From contig JBEWZL010000101.1 of NCBI GenBank assembly GCA_045837725.1, positions 434,001 to 498,000 of the forward strand: DNA of 64,000 nt, written 5' to 3'. Of the stretch, positions 47,777 to 60,607 are shown in pieces (position 1 is the stretch's first letter; the number at the start of each line of letters is the position of its first letter). Under the pieces are notes generated by a model. It worked only from the letters and a program-made list of their open reading frames with translations, was not told where the DNA came from and made no database searches. The stretch comes from Vermamoeba vermiformis (lineage: Eukaryota > Tubulinea > Echinamoebida). The position numbers and the translations under genes are program-made.

Positions 47777-50645
47777 ATGCTCACTAGGTTGACTGCTTTG
47801 TGTTCTAAGAAGGTCGTGCGTATGGCGACTTCTACGGTAAGCAAACAACCCCATTCGGATGCGACCGACAAAATTCTTATACAACTTCCCTCACGCGTAA
47901 TTTGTTCATATAAAAATAATACATAGAGTATTATAAGCAATAATGGTGTTGTGAAGTATTTAGAAGCATGCCTAGCGCATTCACTAATTTATTGAAACAA
48001 TAAATATCGTATTTTTCTTTTGTGGACAGCGGACGAGTCTGCACAATAATAATACGATATAAGAAATTATAAGCGCATTATTGCATTATTTTTAAAGCCC
48101 TCATCAATAATCACGCAAAATAATTTTATAGCCAGATCTTTCTAACTTGTGTCGTATTTAGGCCAAATCCTCGTGCTCTATGAGTACATTGGCACGTATG
48201 CGACGAGAACATAACAGAAAGCTCTATGTAAGTCAATTTTCAACCAAATTACTCCACCTGCAGACACCCCGATCACGCAACTTGACCAAAATTTATTTCA
48301 GTAGTACCTCCGACATTTTATCAATATTCATAGTATTCAAAATCATTTTATTACATAAGAACAGCAATTTTAATTTTGGTTAATGAATCTGTCCGGATCG
48401 ATGTTACACGTGACTTACTCTCGTTTCGTACGTTACAGAAAGTCGAGGAATCTGACCCCGAATGGATCAACCCTGACTACCAACGTCTTGGCAATGATCC
48501 CATCTTGAACTGGGAATTGAACAAATACAACGTGACTCCTGTCAACGACGCTTACAGAAACGTTTACTTGAAATTTTTGTTGATGCACACTAAGGGAAAA
48601 CTCGGTAAGTAATATAATTTAAAACACATATATGTGGTATAATATATAGTGTTTATTTGGGAGCTAGATTGAATAGCAGCGTTGCTGCAAATATTTTTTG
48701 TTGAGGTGCATCCGCTACTCGACGATACTTTCTTAAGGCCTGATACTAACATTTTGTTATGAAAGATAAAACCAAGACTCTGCACGTCTCTGGCAAACAA
48801 ACTAAGCACACTATTCAATTGGTTGAGACTGACAAAGTTGCCGTGCCTCAAGGCAACAAGACCACTCCCAACAATTTCAAGAAGTTTGGTCGCTTGGTAA
48901 GATCAGTATTTTAATTTGTTTGTGGTAAAAATAGGCTGCGTGCACGGTTATATACAATATTTGACGATTTTCAGTTAAATTGGATCCGTATTTCAAGAGC
49001 GTTGAAATTAAGTTCAGATCAACCAATAGTTTATTACTTTCAAACCCGACTATTTTGATTATGATACTAATGCTTGCCTAATAGCTTTCCGATCACTTGA
49101 CCTTCGAGTCGAGCGCTTTGTTCGTTCACGACGGTGCTGTTGGCTCTCACACCAGCACTGACGCTCGTGTTCGTGTCATCACCGACGATGCTAACATCGC
49201 TTTGTATATGAGGTATGTACGGTACATATATACATACACGATGCTATTTGTTAGATTCGGAGATGATGTTACTCAGATCTTCTTATCGTTTTTCGTATTT
49301 TTTTTTGATGCATCAAATGACTTGGCAGCTAATGAATCACATTTATATTTACAGAAACATTATCCACCCTGTTCCTCTTCGATTACCCTCGGACTTCAAC
49401 CCTGAAATTGTCGTTTACGTCTCACCTTCGTTCCCTCAAAAAGAATTGGCTGACGCTGGATTCACCACCGAGAGCGGCATTGCTGTTGATTTGGAACGCG
49501 GTGTTGTCTTGGTTGCTGGCCCTACTTCATTCGAGACTATCCGAAATGCAGTTGCCACTGCCGCTACTTACAAGCTTGCCAAGTAAGTATCGTGCACATC
49601 TCGCATCTGAATCCGAAACAAGAAGTACTAAATATTGCTTATTAGGAAGCACAACGCTTTGGCTTTGAACGCTCATACTTTGGTTGGTGCCAATGGCAAT
49701 GCAGCTCTTGTTTTCGACCCGAGCAATGTGTTGCTCCAATCCAAGCCCGACGCTAAGGTTGCTGGTGCCAACGGATCTGTTTGGGGCCAGAATGGCTTGT
49801 ACCAACTCTTCCAAGGTGCTACTCACCGCGATGCTAGCTCTGCCAAGGTCGCTGGGTAAGTTTAAACTTAATTTATGCGCATTTTCATTGCTCGCGTACT
49901 GGATGCAGCCTAAACCATGAAAAACATTCTTAAAGTTGCCACGAGCTATTACAAAGGACTATTTAATAACAAATTCGGTTTATAGTACCATCGTCGAAAC
50001 TGTTGGCAAGACATCCAACGTTACGGTTGCCCACCGAGCTCCTGCTAACGCCTTCAGCCATCCTAAGTCTATCGTCATCGTGGCTAAGTAAGCTATCGTT
50101 CTTATATAATATATCTTACTTATTGGTGCCTCAGGGATGCCTCTGGTGCTTTGCCCGTGTTGAGCCGAGTGGATGCTGCCACCGGATTGCACCACCTCAG
50201 TGTCGGCTACAACGCTGAAACTGACTCATACAGCCCATTCTTCTTCCAACACCCCACAGTCGACACTGGTCTGTCTGCTGCTATTGGAGAGCTCGTTAAG
50301 GTAAGCCAGAAAAAGCCCGCTCGATCTGCGTGTTCGGCTCACGAATTTTCTTTTAGGCTGTCAACCCTACTTTCTACGTTGTAAATGCTGGTGCTAAGGA
50401 CGTCACCGCTGATGCTTTGAACCAATTGTTGAACGCCGTTTTGGACGGATCAGCCGACAAAGCCGCTTCATCTGAAAACAAAACTTTGAAGGCATCCGTT
50501 ATTACTTCTTTGCCTAATGTTAAAATTAATCTTTCTAGCAAGTAAGTACATCTAAAATATATCGAAAATGGTCGCTAGCACGTACTAATGCGCTTGTAGG
50601 GACGATAAGGGCGCTAAAGATCTCGCCAAGAAGCTCCAACTTTAA
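47777..50645 (+). CDS. Conserved protein of a plant/protist PEPCK-labelled family, lacking kinase motifs
   Basis: Eleven exons, about 495 residues, joined in frame. The N-terminus MLTRLTALCSKKVVRMATST is basic and Ser/Thr-rich with no acids, a plausible mitochondrial targeting peptide. The core reads LFVHDGAVGSHTSTDARVRV, ITDDANIALYMRNIIHPVP, AVDLERGVVLVAGPTSFETI and LPVLSRVDAATGLHHLSVGY. Plant homologues with DGSLGSSPK..AKVRVISDSPS are, as I recall, sometimes labelled phosphoenolpyruvate carboxykinase, but no kinase-1a loop or metal motif is visible here. True role unknown. Third positions are strongly C/T-biased, as in pyruvate kinase, which suggests high expression. Family link from memory, moderate. 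Confidence 0.6.
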
Positions 50646-51345
50646 AATAGCTCAATAATACAGAAAATTAATTAACGACATTTTTGTGAAGAGAGATTAA
50701 GGAACTGAATAAGATCCATTTTAACTATTTATATTTGTTTCCATGTGCCATTTATTACCAATATGCGATTTCAAGTAAACATTGTTTAAAACTAACATAA
50801 TATTTGCAACTTAAGACGGGTTCACATTCGACACATGCGAATTTGCGCAATTTAGCAGGATCCGATTTAATTTTTATTCGTTGTTCCAAATTTAGCAAGT
50901 TCAAGGAGCTCGTGTTTTCTGTTTGGCAGGTAATTGCGACTCACAACATCAAAGTATACGACGCACTATCACAGCACACCTTACTAAAGAACATTTTTAT
51001 TTGGCAGATCGGAGGTCCACAAACCGGCGACCGTTCCAGATTAACTCCGAGCCGAATAACCGACCAAATGAAAACATATTGATCATATATTGGTAAGAGA
51101 TTGTGAATATATTACTGTTAGACAGCTTTATTCTCTTGGATGTGGCGGTTACGTAATTTGCCTTACCGTCCTAAATTTCAATTTTATTTCCGAAGCAATT
51201 TAAATTAAAGATTGTTGGTGCACGTATACATTCAATATCAATATAATATTATTCTAATTTTAAATTTAATTTGGTGAAACAACCAACGGCCACATCTGAA
51301 ACATTTTCCCGCATTAATTTGCTTTTTAACAGAGCAAGTAGAAAA
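50646..51345. other. Intergenic region before the LRR-RasGEF gene
   Basis: No gene recognised. A 92-codon plus-strand open stretch (50804-51082) has no family resemblance. The 75 bases before the chosen start are open in the LRR-RasGEF frame but lack ATG. Confidence 0.4.
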
Positions 51346-54300
51346 ATGGAAAATATGGATTTTTTATGTCCTATTGGCACGGTCCACGAAATTTTAAGCT
51401 TCGAAGAATGGTTAGATCTTCCGAAGGAATTGGTACAACTCTACAGCGCAAATAACACGAGGCGGCAAGCAATCAAATCCATCGTACCAGCAATTAGAAA
51501 CAATTATATGAAGTTGGATAGTGGTGCTGTGGCTTCATACCAGCGGGATCGGATTTCAGTTTTCGGTTCGATCTACGACGAGGCCGAAAAATTCATACTG
51601 CGGTTGGATGAAGTAGCAGTGCTTCGATTATATGGATATATATCGGAATTGAATATCTTACTCACAAACACTTCATTGGTTCATGCCCAAACAGTGATCA
51701 GATCCAGCGAGCTGCGAGAGTTTAGCTTGGTCAAATCAAACATTACAGACATCTATAATTTCTTAGCGATTCGAGGAAAAACGTTGGATTTGAGCGATTA
51801 CAATCTCAAAGAAGTCCCGCAAAACGTCTTTGAAGGAAAGATCTCCAAGTTTTTGGCCAACAACAACAGACTAGCAGATCTGGCCGCGGGATTTCTTTCA
51901 TTTGCGAAACTTCAGCGAATATCCCTGTCTCACAACAACTTCACGGAGATTCCGCAGATAATATTCAAATTAACGACATTAAAGAACATTTCGTTCGGCC
52001 ACAACAAAATCAAGACTTTGCCGAGTGAAGTGTCCAAACTGGTCGCCTTAAGACAGTTATATTTAGAAGGCAACGAGCTTGAAACAGTGCCAGAAGAACT
52101 CGCATCGTTGCCAGAGCTCATCATATTGAACGTCAGCGAAAACAAAATCACTTCGAATGCGTGGCCTCAGCTCATTAAAGTGTCCAATCTTCACCGACTA
52201 GTCATGGGCGGCAATGATGTGGATACAATACCCGACAATATCACTGTATTCACGGGACTAAGAGTTCTCAATTTGGCCGACAACAAGATTAAGTCGATCC
52301 CGACATCGATGGCTCAAATGACCTCATTGCGAAGGCTGCACATGAACGGCAACGAACTAGGTACGAAGTTTTAAAAGTGAAACAAATATCTACAGTATTA
52401 TTAATGCTTTTACTTGAAGAAACGATCCCTCAAGAGCTCGCTGCATTGCGAAAGTTGCTCGTGTTAGAGTTGAACGACAATAAGATCGCTAAAGTGCCCC
52501 CGCAGTTTTGGGCGTCGTTATCGAAGCACACAAAAGTTTCTCTCGAAAACAACAATATGGCCAATAATCACTCCGTCAAGCCAAAGACTTCGCCAGGTAA
52601 CGAAATAAATGTTGATTTTTTGGTATGTAGTGCTAACCATTCAAGTAGGAAGCAAGCCCGTGATCACCAAGTTGAATTTACCGATGGACGACCAATCGGA
52701 CATGGGCGAGTCTGCGTGGGAAAGAACGATGCGAAAGGCATCTATTAGTGAAGCTAGACCGGCCTTCCTAACGCAAATGACTATCAGTATCAGTCCTCGT
52801 TCTACTAGTCCTCGCAACTTGAGTCCAAGGCATTTAAGTCCGCATCGATCAAGTCCTCGCAGCAGCTCTCTCGAAGTGAACTTTAAGACCGAGAAAGAGA
52901 AAGATGGCAAAGATAAAGAGAAGGATAAGAAGGACAAGAAAAAGGAGAAGGAGAAAGAGAAGGACAAAGATAAAGACAAGGAGAAGGATAAGGACAAAGA
53001 TAAAGATAAGGACAAGGACAAAAAGAAGTCGAAGATCAAAGGCCTAAGAGAGCAACGAGGGTACGTTTGTGCATGAAAAAAACTTATGGATTGTTAACTG
53101 ACTTTTAACCACCGTAGAATGTTGAAATCAAAGAGTTTAGAGATATCTCCCGGCGAAGAAAAGCACAAATCAAAGGCCCAAGATTTAGAAGATGAAAAGA
53201 AGAAGCTGAAAGAGTTCGAGAAGGCGATGAACAAGTCAAAAATTTCACGCAAAGACTCCGATAGCGATAGCATGAGCTCGCCCAAGTCAGAGTTTATTCG
53301 CACGAATTCTAGTGCGCCGAATAACTCAGATCAGCCTGGTTCACCGAAAACACGTGCATCAAAGCGAATGTCCGTGATCGATTTGAAAGCATTGAAAAAA
53401 GCTGAGCGAGACAAATTGTCGATCAGCATGCCAGCGGACGATTCAAAAGTTCAAACGCAAAAACAACCCGCGACCAGTACGCCTGAGATACATGTTACAG
53501 ACAATACTGACCATTGTGTAGCGCTTCGAAAACGAAGTACTTCGGCCAATACTGCATTGCCCGTGCCCGCATTTTCCGTACGTAATATTCTCGGTCAATT
53601 TTTTTATCAAATTTATTTATCATCTAATGTCCTTTTAAGACTATCCGAAGGGCTCCTAGTTTGAGTTTGTCTATGGAGCCTATTGGCGAGGCTTCTCGTC
53701 CTGACGTTGGTATCACTAGTCCTACGGGAGATAAGCCTCGAAGTCCTTCACGTACGTACAATAATATGGTAACAATATTATAGTAGTTAATTCTCTTTGA
53801 CAGACCCTGCAAGACTCAGCCGCACAGAGTCGGCTGTCAGACTGCGAACACGAGAAGAATTCAAAGAGTTGTTGAAAGAATCGAGTTCTGATCTGAAACA
53901 GGCCGTATTGCCGACTAGTCCCAAGAAACATAGGCGACGAGTAAGTCATCGATATTATTTGCGTGTTTCATAAAATCTAACGCCTTTTAAGTCTGTTTCT
54001 TTGCAAACGTTGGCCGCGGCGGAAAAAACATTTTTGGACAATTTGCCTGAGAGTTCTACGGATTACGTTCTTGACAGATCGATCGAAAAGACTTACCTTA
54101 GTGCTTGCTCTATTGACAGGTTGATCGAATTTGTGACCTACGAACGCGGTAGAGGTAATGCATAAAATATTATTCGTAAATTTTTATTAATTTAAAATTT
54201 TATTTAGATAAATCGCTCATCAGCAATTTCTTGGTGACATTCCCGTACTTTTTATCCGGCAAAGATCTTTTGCTCAAACTTAAGAAACGGTACGAAGACA

Positions 54301-55693
54301 GTTTTGCAATGGTGTTCTTGCCGTCACCAAAAGAAGGCATTGAAACTGTGCCCACTGACGAGTCAAACGCAAAGTACGCTAGTGCATTGCATGATAGGTA
54401 TGTGTTTATATTTCAATGAAATTTCATGATTGTTAATGAGCCGTTCCTAGTTTGTTCGATTTACTGAAGCAAGTGTTCAATGTGCACCCGCCACTTGTCG
54501 AAGATGAAGGTGTCCGTGAAGTGCTCAACGAGTTCTCACAGTCCATTGTTTCGCACTCTAAAGACGAGGCCTCTGCAGCCCCACTAACACTTTTGATCAA
54601 ATCAATTGTAAGCCGGAGAAAAATTTAACTGAAAACCATGGTACGGATCTAACTTTTCGTTTGCAGTTGGAAGGATCACGCTCCAAATATAGAAGTGCTA
54701 TATCTAGCCAATTGAAAGATGAAGAACTCGAAGGCGCGCCTGAGCCTATCATCCCTGCAAATATCGATATTGATAATTTGGATATTCTCGACATCGCGCC
54801 CGAAGAAATCGCTCGTCAAATGACTTTATTGGACTTTGATTTATTTGCACGAATTGAAATGCGAGAGTGGTTCGATGCGCCTAAGAACAACCCTTCACTA
54901 TCTCCTAATATCAATGCCTTCATTAAGAGATTTAACGACGTGAGTTGAAATTTTGATTTCATGTTCACCGACCACTTACTGACATATTTTCCTTATTCAG
55001 ATGAGTCGATGGGTCTCAACGATGATCGTCTTAACTGAGGCTCAGGACCTTCGAACACTTTTAATCAACAATTTCATCATTATTGCATTGGTAAGTTTTG
55101 GAGCGAAGTATCAACTTGCGGATCTAACATCATAAATTTTCACAGAAATGTTGGGAATTGAATAACTTTAGCGGAGTTATGGAGATCATTTCGGGACTTG
55201 AAGCAGCGGCTATTCAACGGTTGACAAGCACCTGGAGCGTAAGAATCATCCTTTTATAAGATTATATAATTAAAACTAACGATACGTTGTTTAGAGCGTG
55301 CCTCAAAAGACCGTGAGAAAATTTGAGCAGCTCAAAGATCTCATGTCAATCACGGGAAATTTCCGACGAGTACGTGAGATGTTACTAAGCACCACGCCAC
55401 CATGTGCGCCGTATATCGGAGTGTATTTGCAAGACATGGTGTTCGTTGAAGATGGCAATCAGACGTGGACTGACGAAGGATTGCTCAACTTTGACAAGAT
55501 CTCGATCTTCGGAAAAATTTTGAACCAGATCCGCACGTTCCAGCAAACGCCTTATAGACTCTTCCCTATTCCATTTTTGCAAGACTTTTTGAGCAACAAA
55601 TTGATCATGTTGGATGATCGTACTTTAGAAGAGGAAAGTTTCAAGCGAGAATTAAGGGCGATGCCTTCACCAAAACAAACCAAATCAAAATAA
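51346..55693 (+). CDS. LRR-RasGEF protein
   Basis: About 14 exons, roughly 1,200 residues. Residues about 150-400 are regular 23-residue leucine-rich repeats (ISLSHNNFTEIPQIIFKLTT, LEGNELETVPEELASLPELI). A disordered Ser/Lys region follows with TISISPRSTSPRNLSPRHLS and a Lys/Asp/Glu tract of about 60 residues (KDKDKDKEKDKDKDKDKDK). Next is a Ras exchanger REM module (TYLSACSIDRLIEFVTYERG) and a catalytic Cdc25 domain: IAPEEIARQMTLLDFDLFAR, FNDMSRWVSTMIVL, NNFSGVMEIISGLEAAAIQR, APYIGVYLQDMVFVEDGNQT. This predicts GDP/GTP exchange on a Ras GTPase. LRR-RasGEF combinations are typical of amoebozoan RasGEF families. The first ATG is at 51346. Confidence 0.88.
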
Positions 55694-55839
55694 CAATAAC
55701 ACAACAAAAAAAATAATATAATTGTACTATAATATGTGTATAAAAATACGAAATAAAAGCAGTAATATAAAACTTCAGTTCGTTTACTAATTACAATAAT
55801 AAATTAATACAATAGGGTTTCTATACGAAGAAAAATAGC

Positions 55840-56776
55840 TTATTTAGCGGTCACCATAGGAAATTGGTGGTTATATTCATCATTATCGACTTGTTGTAAC
55901 ATAAAGTACGCCAGATCTTCTCGCGAAAGTGAATTGAACGGACCCATCGATAAGAACTTATCTAAATAATCATTCATTAGTATTATTGCAATATAAAGAA
56001 TGTAATTGATATTTACCTGATTTAATCTTGCGAGTTAATGAGCCTTTGGTGAGACGAGGAGGTCGTACAACAACCCACTTGAAATCCGTTTCTTTCGCAA
56101 TCGTTGTTGGTACGTTTGAAAAGTCTTTCATCATATCTTTAGCGATCATATTCATAATACCTAAAAATACAAAAATTAGGTTTGGATTTGGATTATCGGC
56201 GGATCTGATCACTTTGCATGTGCTTTCTAACCGTTTAAATTTTGCTTTTGTTACGTACCTCCCATAAATTTTTGTCCGAATGATTTTTTGTCGGTCTCTA
56301 CGTGCATGGCAGCGCCCGCCAAATAAATTAATTGTTTGACGTTGTGAGCTTTAATGCCAGCAATGACGTTATTAAGCGTCGATGTCATTAAATCTTTGGG
56401 AGAACCCTTCACATGGCCTACTACTACAAATACATGCGTAATATTCTCGAGTGCTTTCATCACTGCCTCTGGATCCGTTGACGATCCTGAAAATATTTTT
56501 AGAAAAGTCTGAAATCGACTTATTAACGTGCTATAATGTACCTTGAATAATTGTGACCTTGTCTCTTAGTTCTTCGGGCAATTTTTCGGGACTGCGGACG
56601 AGTACTGAAACGTGATGGCCAGATTCCAGTGCCTGTCGAACGAGAGGCAGTCCTGATAAACCAGTAGCGCCAATAATTAAGAATCTCGTTTCCTTAGTCT
56701 TCTCTGCGCTTGGGACTGTTTCCTTAACCTCGCTTTCGAGGTTCACATTCGAATTATTGTTATTTGTTTCTGCCAT
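55840..56776 (-). CDS. NAD(P)-binding Rossmann protein, NmrA/SDR-like
   Basis: Four exons on the minus strand, about 242 residues. A disordered leader (NNNNSNVNLESEVKETVPSA) precedes the dinucleotide-binding motif FLIIGATGLSGLPLVRQALE. Then HHVSVLVRSPEKLP, VTIIQG, THVFVVVGHV, VKQLIYLAGAAMHVE and DFKWVVVRPPRLTKGSL. This is the atypical short-chain dehydrogenase pattern of the NAD(P)H-binding (NmrA/BVR-B) group. It has no classical YxxxK pair, so it may be a redox sensor or reductase. End motif LSREDLAYFMLQQV is typical for the group. Substrate unknown. Confidence 0.82.
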
Positions 56777-57103
56777 CTACGAAAGACAATTAGGACTGCG
56801 TTAAAATACGAGAAAAATACCGAAAATATTTATAAATATTAATATTGTATTGCTTTTGACCACGGAAACTTGAGCCCCTTTGGATTCCGATGAGATGGGA
56901 TCCTACTTACTTTATCGTCGCCTGTGTAATAAGACTTTATTGGTTCTAATATGGTACTATTGTTAAAACTTTAGCGAATCTTTGTTTCCCATTTGCTAAA
57001 CGTTTTAATCAGCTCGCGTAACAACTTTAATACGTTGTCATCACGTGTTCGAACCTTCCTGCTATGTTCCATCCATAATTAGAAGAATCTATTTGCAAGA
57101 CAT
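56777..57103. other. Divergent promoter region
   Basis: Lies between the divergent NAD(P)-binding and SDR genes. AT-rich, with nothing else recognised. Confidence 0.4.
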
Positions 57104-58442
57104 CATGGCTTATGCTAATAAACGCGTCATTGTTACCGGAGCCAGTTCTGGTAAGTCATTCGGGCATAGGCATTAATTTGACGCTCCCATCTGGTAAAAA
57201 ATTGTTTCAGAAATTACCAAAAATTGTAGCACCGATAAATTTGATAAAATTTGTACATTTGAATTATCGTGACGCTATTAGAATCAGTTTACGATTTTTT
57301 CCAACTACTCCAGATCTAATTCACTGAAAATTGCTATCAGGGATCGGCCGTGCTATTGCAACACGGTTTCTTAAAGAAGAAGCAAGGGTAGTATTAGTAG
57401 CACGAGATTCGGTCCGATTAAAAGAAGTAGCAGATATCAATCCTAAGAATGGTGAGTCTGAGACTAAACTTTGCAAAAAGCCAAATCCACCTTACTTTAG
57501 TTCGGATAATCATTATTTGGAGATCGATAGTTATATATAATAATACTTAATTATACTAATGGCCAAATTATCGATTAGCTTTGTGTCTGTCGCTAGATCT
57601 ATCTACACCCGAAGCTTGTGAACAATGTATAGAAAAATCAGTGTCATATTTAGGCGGAATAGACACATTAGTGAATAGCGCAGGCATTGCATTCTTAATG
57701 CAAACAGTGGCTAATATACAGCTAAGCGACTTGAACCACATCATGTTCGTCAATTTTCAAGCCCCGTTGTTGCTAATGCAAAAATCATTTCCTCATTTGA
57801 AAAAGTCACAAGGATCAGTTGTAAATATTTCTAGCATATGCAAGTATTCATTTGATTTAGTACAATGACGTCACACGAAATTTCACGAACATTTTTTCAC
57901 CGCAAATTTTGACAACTTTCTCCATGCTTAATTCTATCATTATTTCGTTATTATAATATAATGCTATGTATAATATACTATATGATTCGTGTTTATAGAT
58001 TTGGTAGTATTGTAACGGATTTTTTGTACAGCTGCAAAGCACGTGTTTCCAGGACTTGCCGGCTATTGTCTGAGCAAGGCAGCGCTCGATCAACTGACAA
58101 AATTGGCAGCGCTCGAGTGGGCGTCATGTCACGTGCGCGTTAATTCAGTGAATCCCGGCACCGTGAAGACCAACATTCATTTGAACTCGGGCATGTCGCA
58201 AGAATATTACGACGAAGAAGTTGAAAGTTTAGCGAATGCTTATCCTATAGGTACATAATAATAACATTAGTATATGCATATGACTATAGTATTGATATTT
58301 TGGGTGACTAGGACGAGTTGGACAGCCTGAGGATATCGTGGATCTGGTGTTGTTTTTGTCAGACAATAGCAAGTCCGGTTGGATGACTGGTCAAACTATT
58401 GTCATGGATGGAGGTCGTACATTGACCGTGCCGTCAAAATAA
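57104..58442 (+). CDS. Classical short-chain dehydrogenase/reductase
   Basis: Five exons (57104-57150, 57341-57451, 57579-57839, 58032-58250, 58312-58442), about 255 residues. All SDR motifs are present: RVIVTGASSGIGRAIATRFL (cofactor loop), DTLVNSAGIAF (NSAG), VVNISSIS (catalytic Ser), YCLSKAALDQL (YxxxK) and VRVNSVNPGTVKTN. It ends GWMTGQTIVMDGGRT. The cofactor loop is followed by LVARD, so NADP is likely. The intron after ISSIS (57840-58031) uses a GC donor (GCAAGT), because only this boundary gives the expected SISAAKHVFPGLAGYC. Substrate unknown. Confidence 0.9.
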
Positions 58443-58746
58443 AGGTCAATAGGTACTTTAAAGTACAACCGCAGATCCAATCCGATCGATTTTGCAAATT
58501 GACTTTTGTTATGAGCCTTTAGTTCTTAGCATTTGAATTCATGATTAGTAATTATACGTAATGTAGGATACGGTACTGTTTTGACTTTTTTTGACCGTGC
58601 TTTTTTTTTGTACATTTCGCGTTCATTTTCTTTTTTTTTGAACGGCTGTGAAGGAGACCAGTAACTCAGTCAAAATTAATTATTGATTATTATTTGACTG
58701 TAGATATATTGGATCTTAACTACAAAGTCAAAAAGAGTTTCAGCAG
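58443..58746. other. Intergenic region before the DHHC gene
   Basis: T-rich runs and short AT stretches only; no gene seen. Confidence 0.4.
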
Positions 58747-60386
58747 ATGGAGCAAAACGAAGAAGGAACCGATCAGCGAACCTGGCGATTTTATTTATCG
58801 CCCAAATGGTGCTTTATGGGCTTGATGGTGTATTTTGTTATGGCTTTATTTGGATGGGCTTATTATGTATTTGTATTTCTTAACTGGGGACCTAAAGTCA
58901 GCGAAACGCCTGGATCAGCTATTCCAATCCTGATTTTATTCCACATATTTTTAATTCTCACGGTGCTCAGCTATATTAGAACAGTATTTACTGATCCTGG
59001 AAGGTAATCATAATTATTTTCTGTAATTAGACAATTTTATTTCAATTTTTCGGATTTATGAAAAAACGATCGGAGTTTATTCTTTTGCTCAATTATTAAT
59101 TTCCTTATTTTTACAGCGTGCCTCATGGATTGGTAAGCTAGGATTTCGACGAATAAATAACATCCGTATTATTTTTTTAATAATTTTTTTCAGCCTGAAA
59201 GTCCGGATGCGGAACAGCGACATTGCACGAAATGTCAAAAGAATAAGCCTGAGAGATCTCATCATTGTGCGTACTACCAATATTACTAATACGAATAATA
59301 TGCTAACCGAATGTAATTTCAGGCAGTATTTGCAAACGATGTGTCTTAAAGATGGATCACCACTGTAAGTCAATTTAAACGCAATATAATACTTAAATAT
59401 GATGCTATTATACTATTATAATAATATAAACATATTATGGACCGTTTAAATCAGTTTTCAAATACAATTTGGATTCGGATGTAGTGAGATCTGCATAAGC
59501 GCTATTTTAATCATTAATTTTCGTTAATTACTAATATTTAAATATAATATAGGTCCTTGGGTGAATAATTGTGTCGGTTGGAGAAACTACAAGTTTTTCA
59601 TGTTGTTTTTGTTCTGGACGACCGTGCTCTGTTTATTCATCGTATTTTCAAGCATTCCTATTTGGATGAATATAACATTTAAGGTACGTCATATTAATAA
59701 TATCCTTATTAATTACTACACGAATGTTCCAGCTTTGTCGACAAAAAACTTTGTCACCAATTTTTTTGCTTTTATTTTCGAGTTAGGCTTAATTGGATTA
59801 AAATTGCAGTATTTTAGTATATTATTATTATAGTAGACTATAATAATGACACATGAGGAAAATTAAGATGAACGAATATGTCCTCCAGATCCGATTTTGT
59901 ACTGAATATTAATCGTTATTTTTCTTAGAATTTGGACACGCTCGATTTGCAGCGCGTTATTATTGGATTTATTGCTGTCGCATTTGGTCTCGGATTATTG
60001 TGCTTCTGTTACTCGCACATACATTTAACTCTCGGAAATATGACTACGATTGAATATTACGAGAAGGCTAGAATGCCCGTAAGTATCATAATATAAGAAC
60101 CTTAAAGTCCAAATTTAAAAAATTCATGATTTTATTTATTTTTTCGGTTGGATCGCGATCGTTAACTTCGTCAGTTTGTTTGATAATTTATTGATATAAT
60201 TAATAGGGATGGCGTAACTCATACGACGTTGGTCAACGAAGAAATTTCCAACAAGTTTTCGGCTACAATCCGTGGCTGTGGTTGATACCTGTACGCACCA
60301 GTGTGGGCAATGGCTTGGTGTACCCGCGCAACGATAAAACTGGTGGCACTGACGTCGAGAACCCTTCGGAGCCTTTGTTGCATTAA
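58747..60386 (+). CDS. DHHC-type protein S-palmitoyltransferase
   Basis: Seven exons, about 280 residues. Two helices come first (FMGLMVYFVMALFGWAYYVF, IPILILFHIFLILTVLSYI), then TVFTDPG, the Cys-rich domain ([37 protein letters not shown]) with the catalytic DHHC Cys, then GWRNYKFFMLFLFWT and two more helices. The TTxE motif is present (TTIEYYEK). It transfers palmitate to cysteines of membrane proteins. The second exon is only 16 bases (59117-59132). The C-terminus NPWLWLIPVRTSVGNGLVYP and the cytosolic tail are normal for the family. Strong assignment. Confidence 0.93.
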
Positions 60387-60607
60387 ACATGATCGATTGT
60401 ATTGATATGATACTGTTGAAATGTAAACGTGCACATTGGATCAGCCGATCCAAACATTTTTTGTAAATAAAGTAACAATAATATTTAGTTTCCGGTTATC
60501 TATAGATAGGCCTAAACTATATTTATATGCAAATACGAAATGAAATAATAACTAATGAAGAAAAAAGGAGGTACCGGTGCAATAAAAACACATCTACCAC
60601 AAAGAAT

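Noticed and set aside
52641-53039. Minus-strand hydrophobic Ser/Leu/Phe protein
   Set aside because: Antisense of the Lys/Asp tract of the LRR-RasGEF gene, which is clearly coding on the plus strand.
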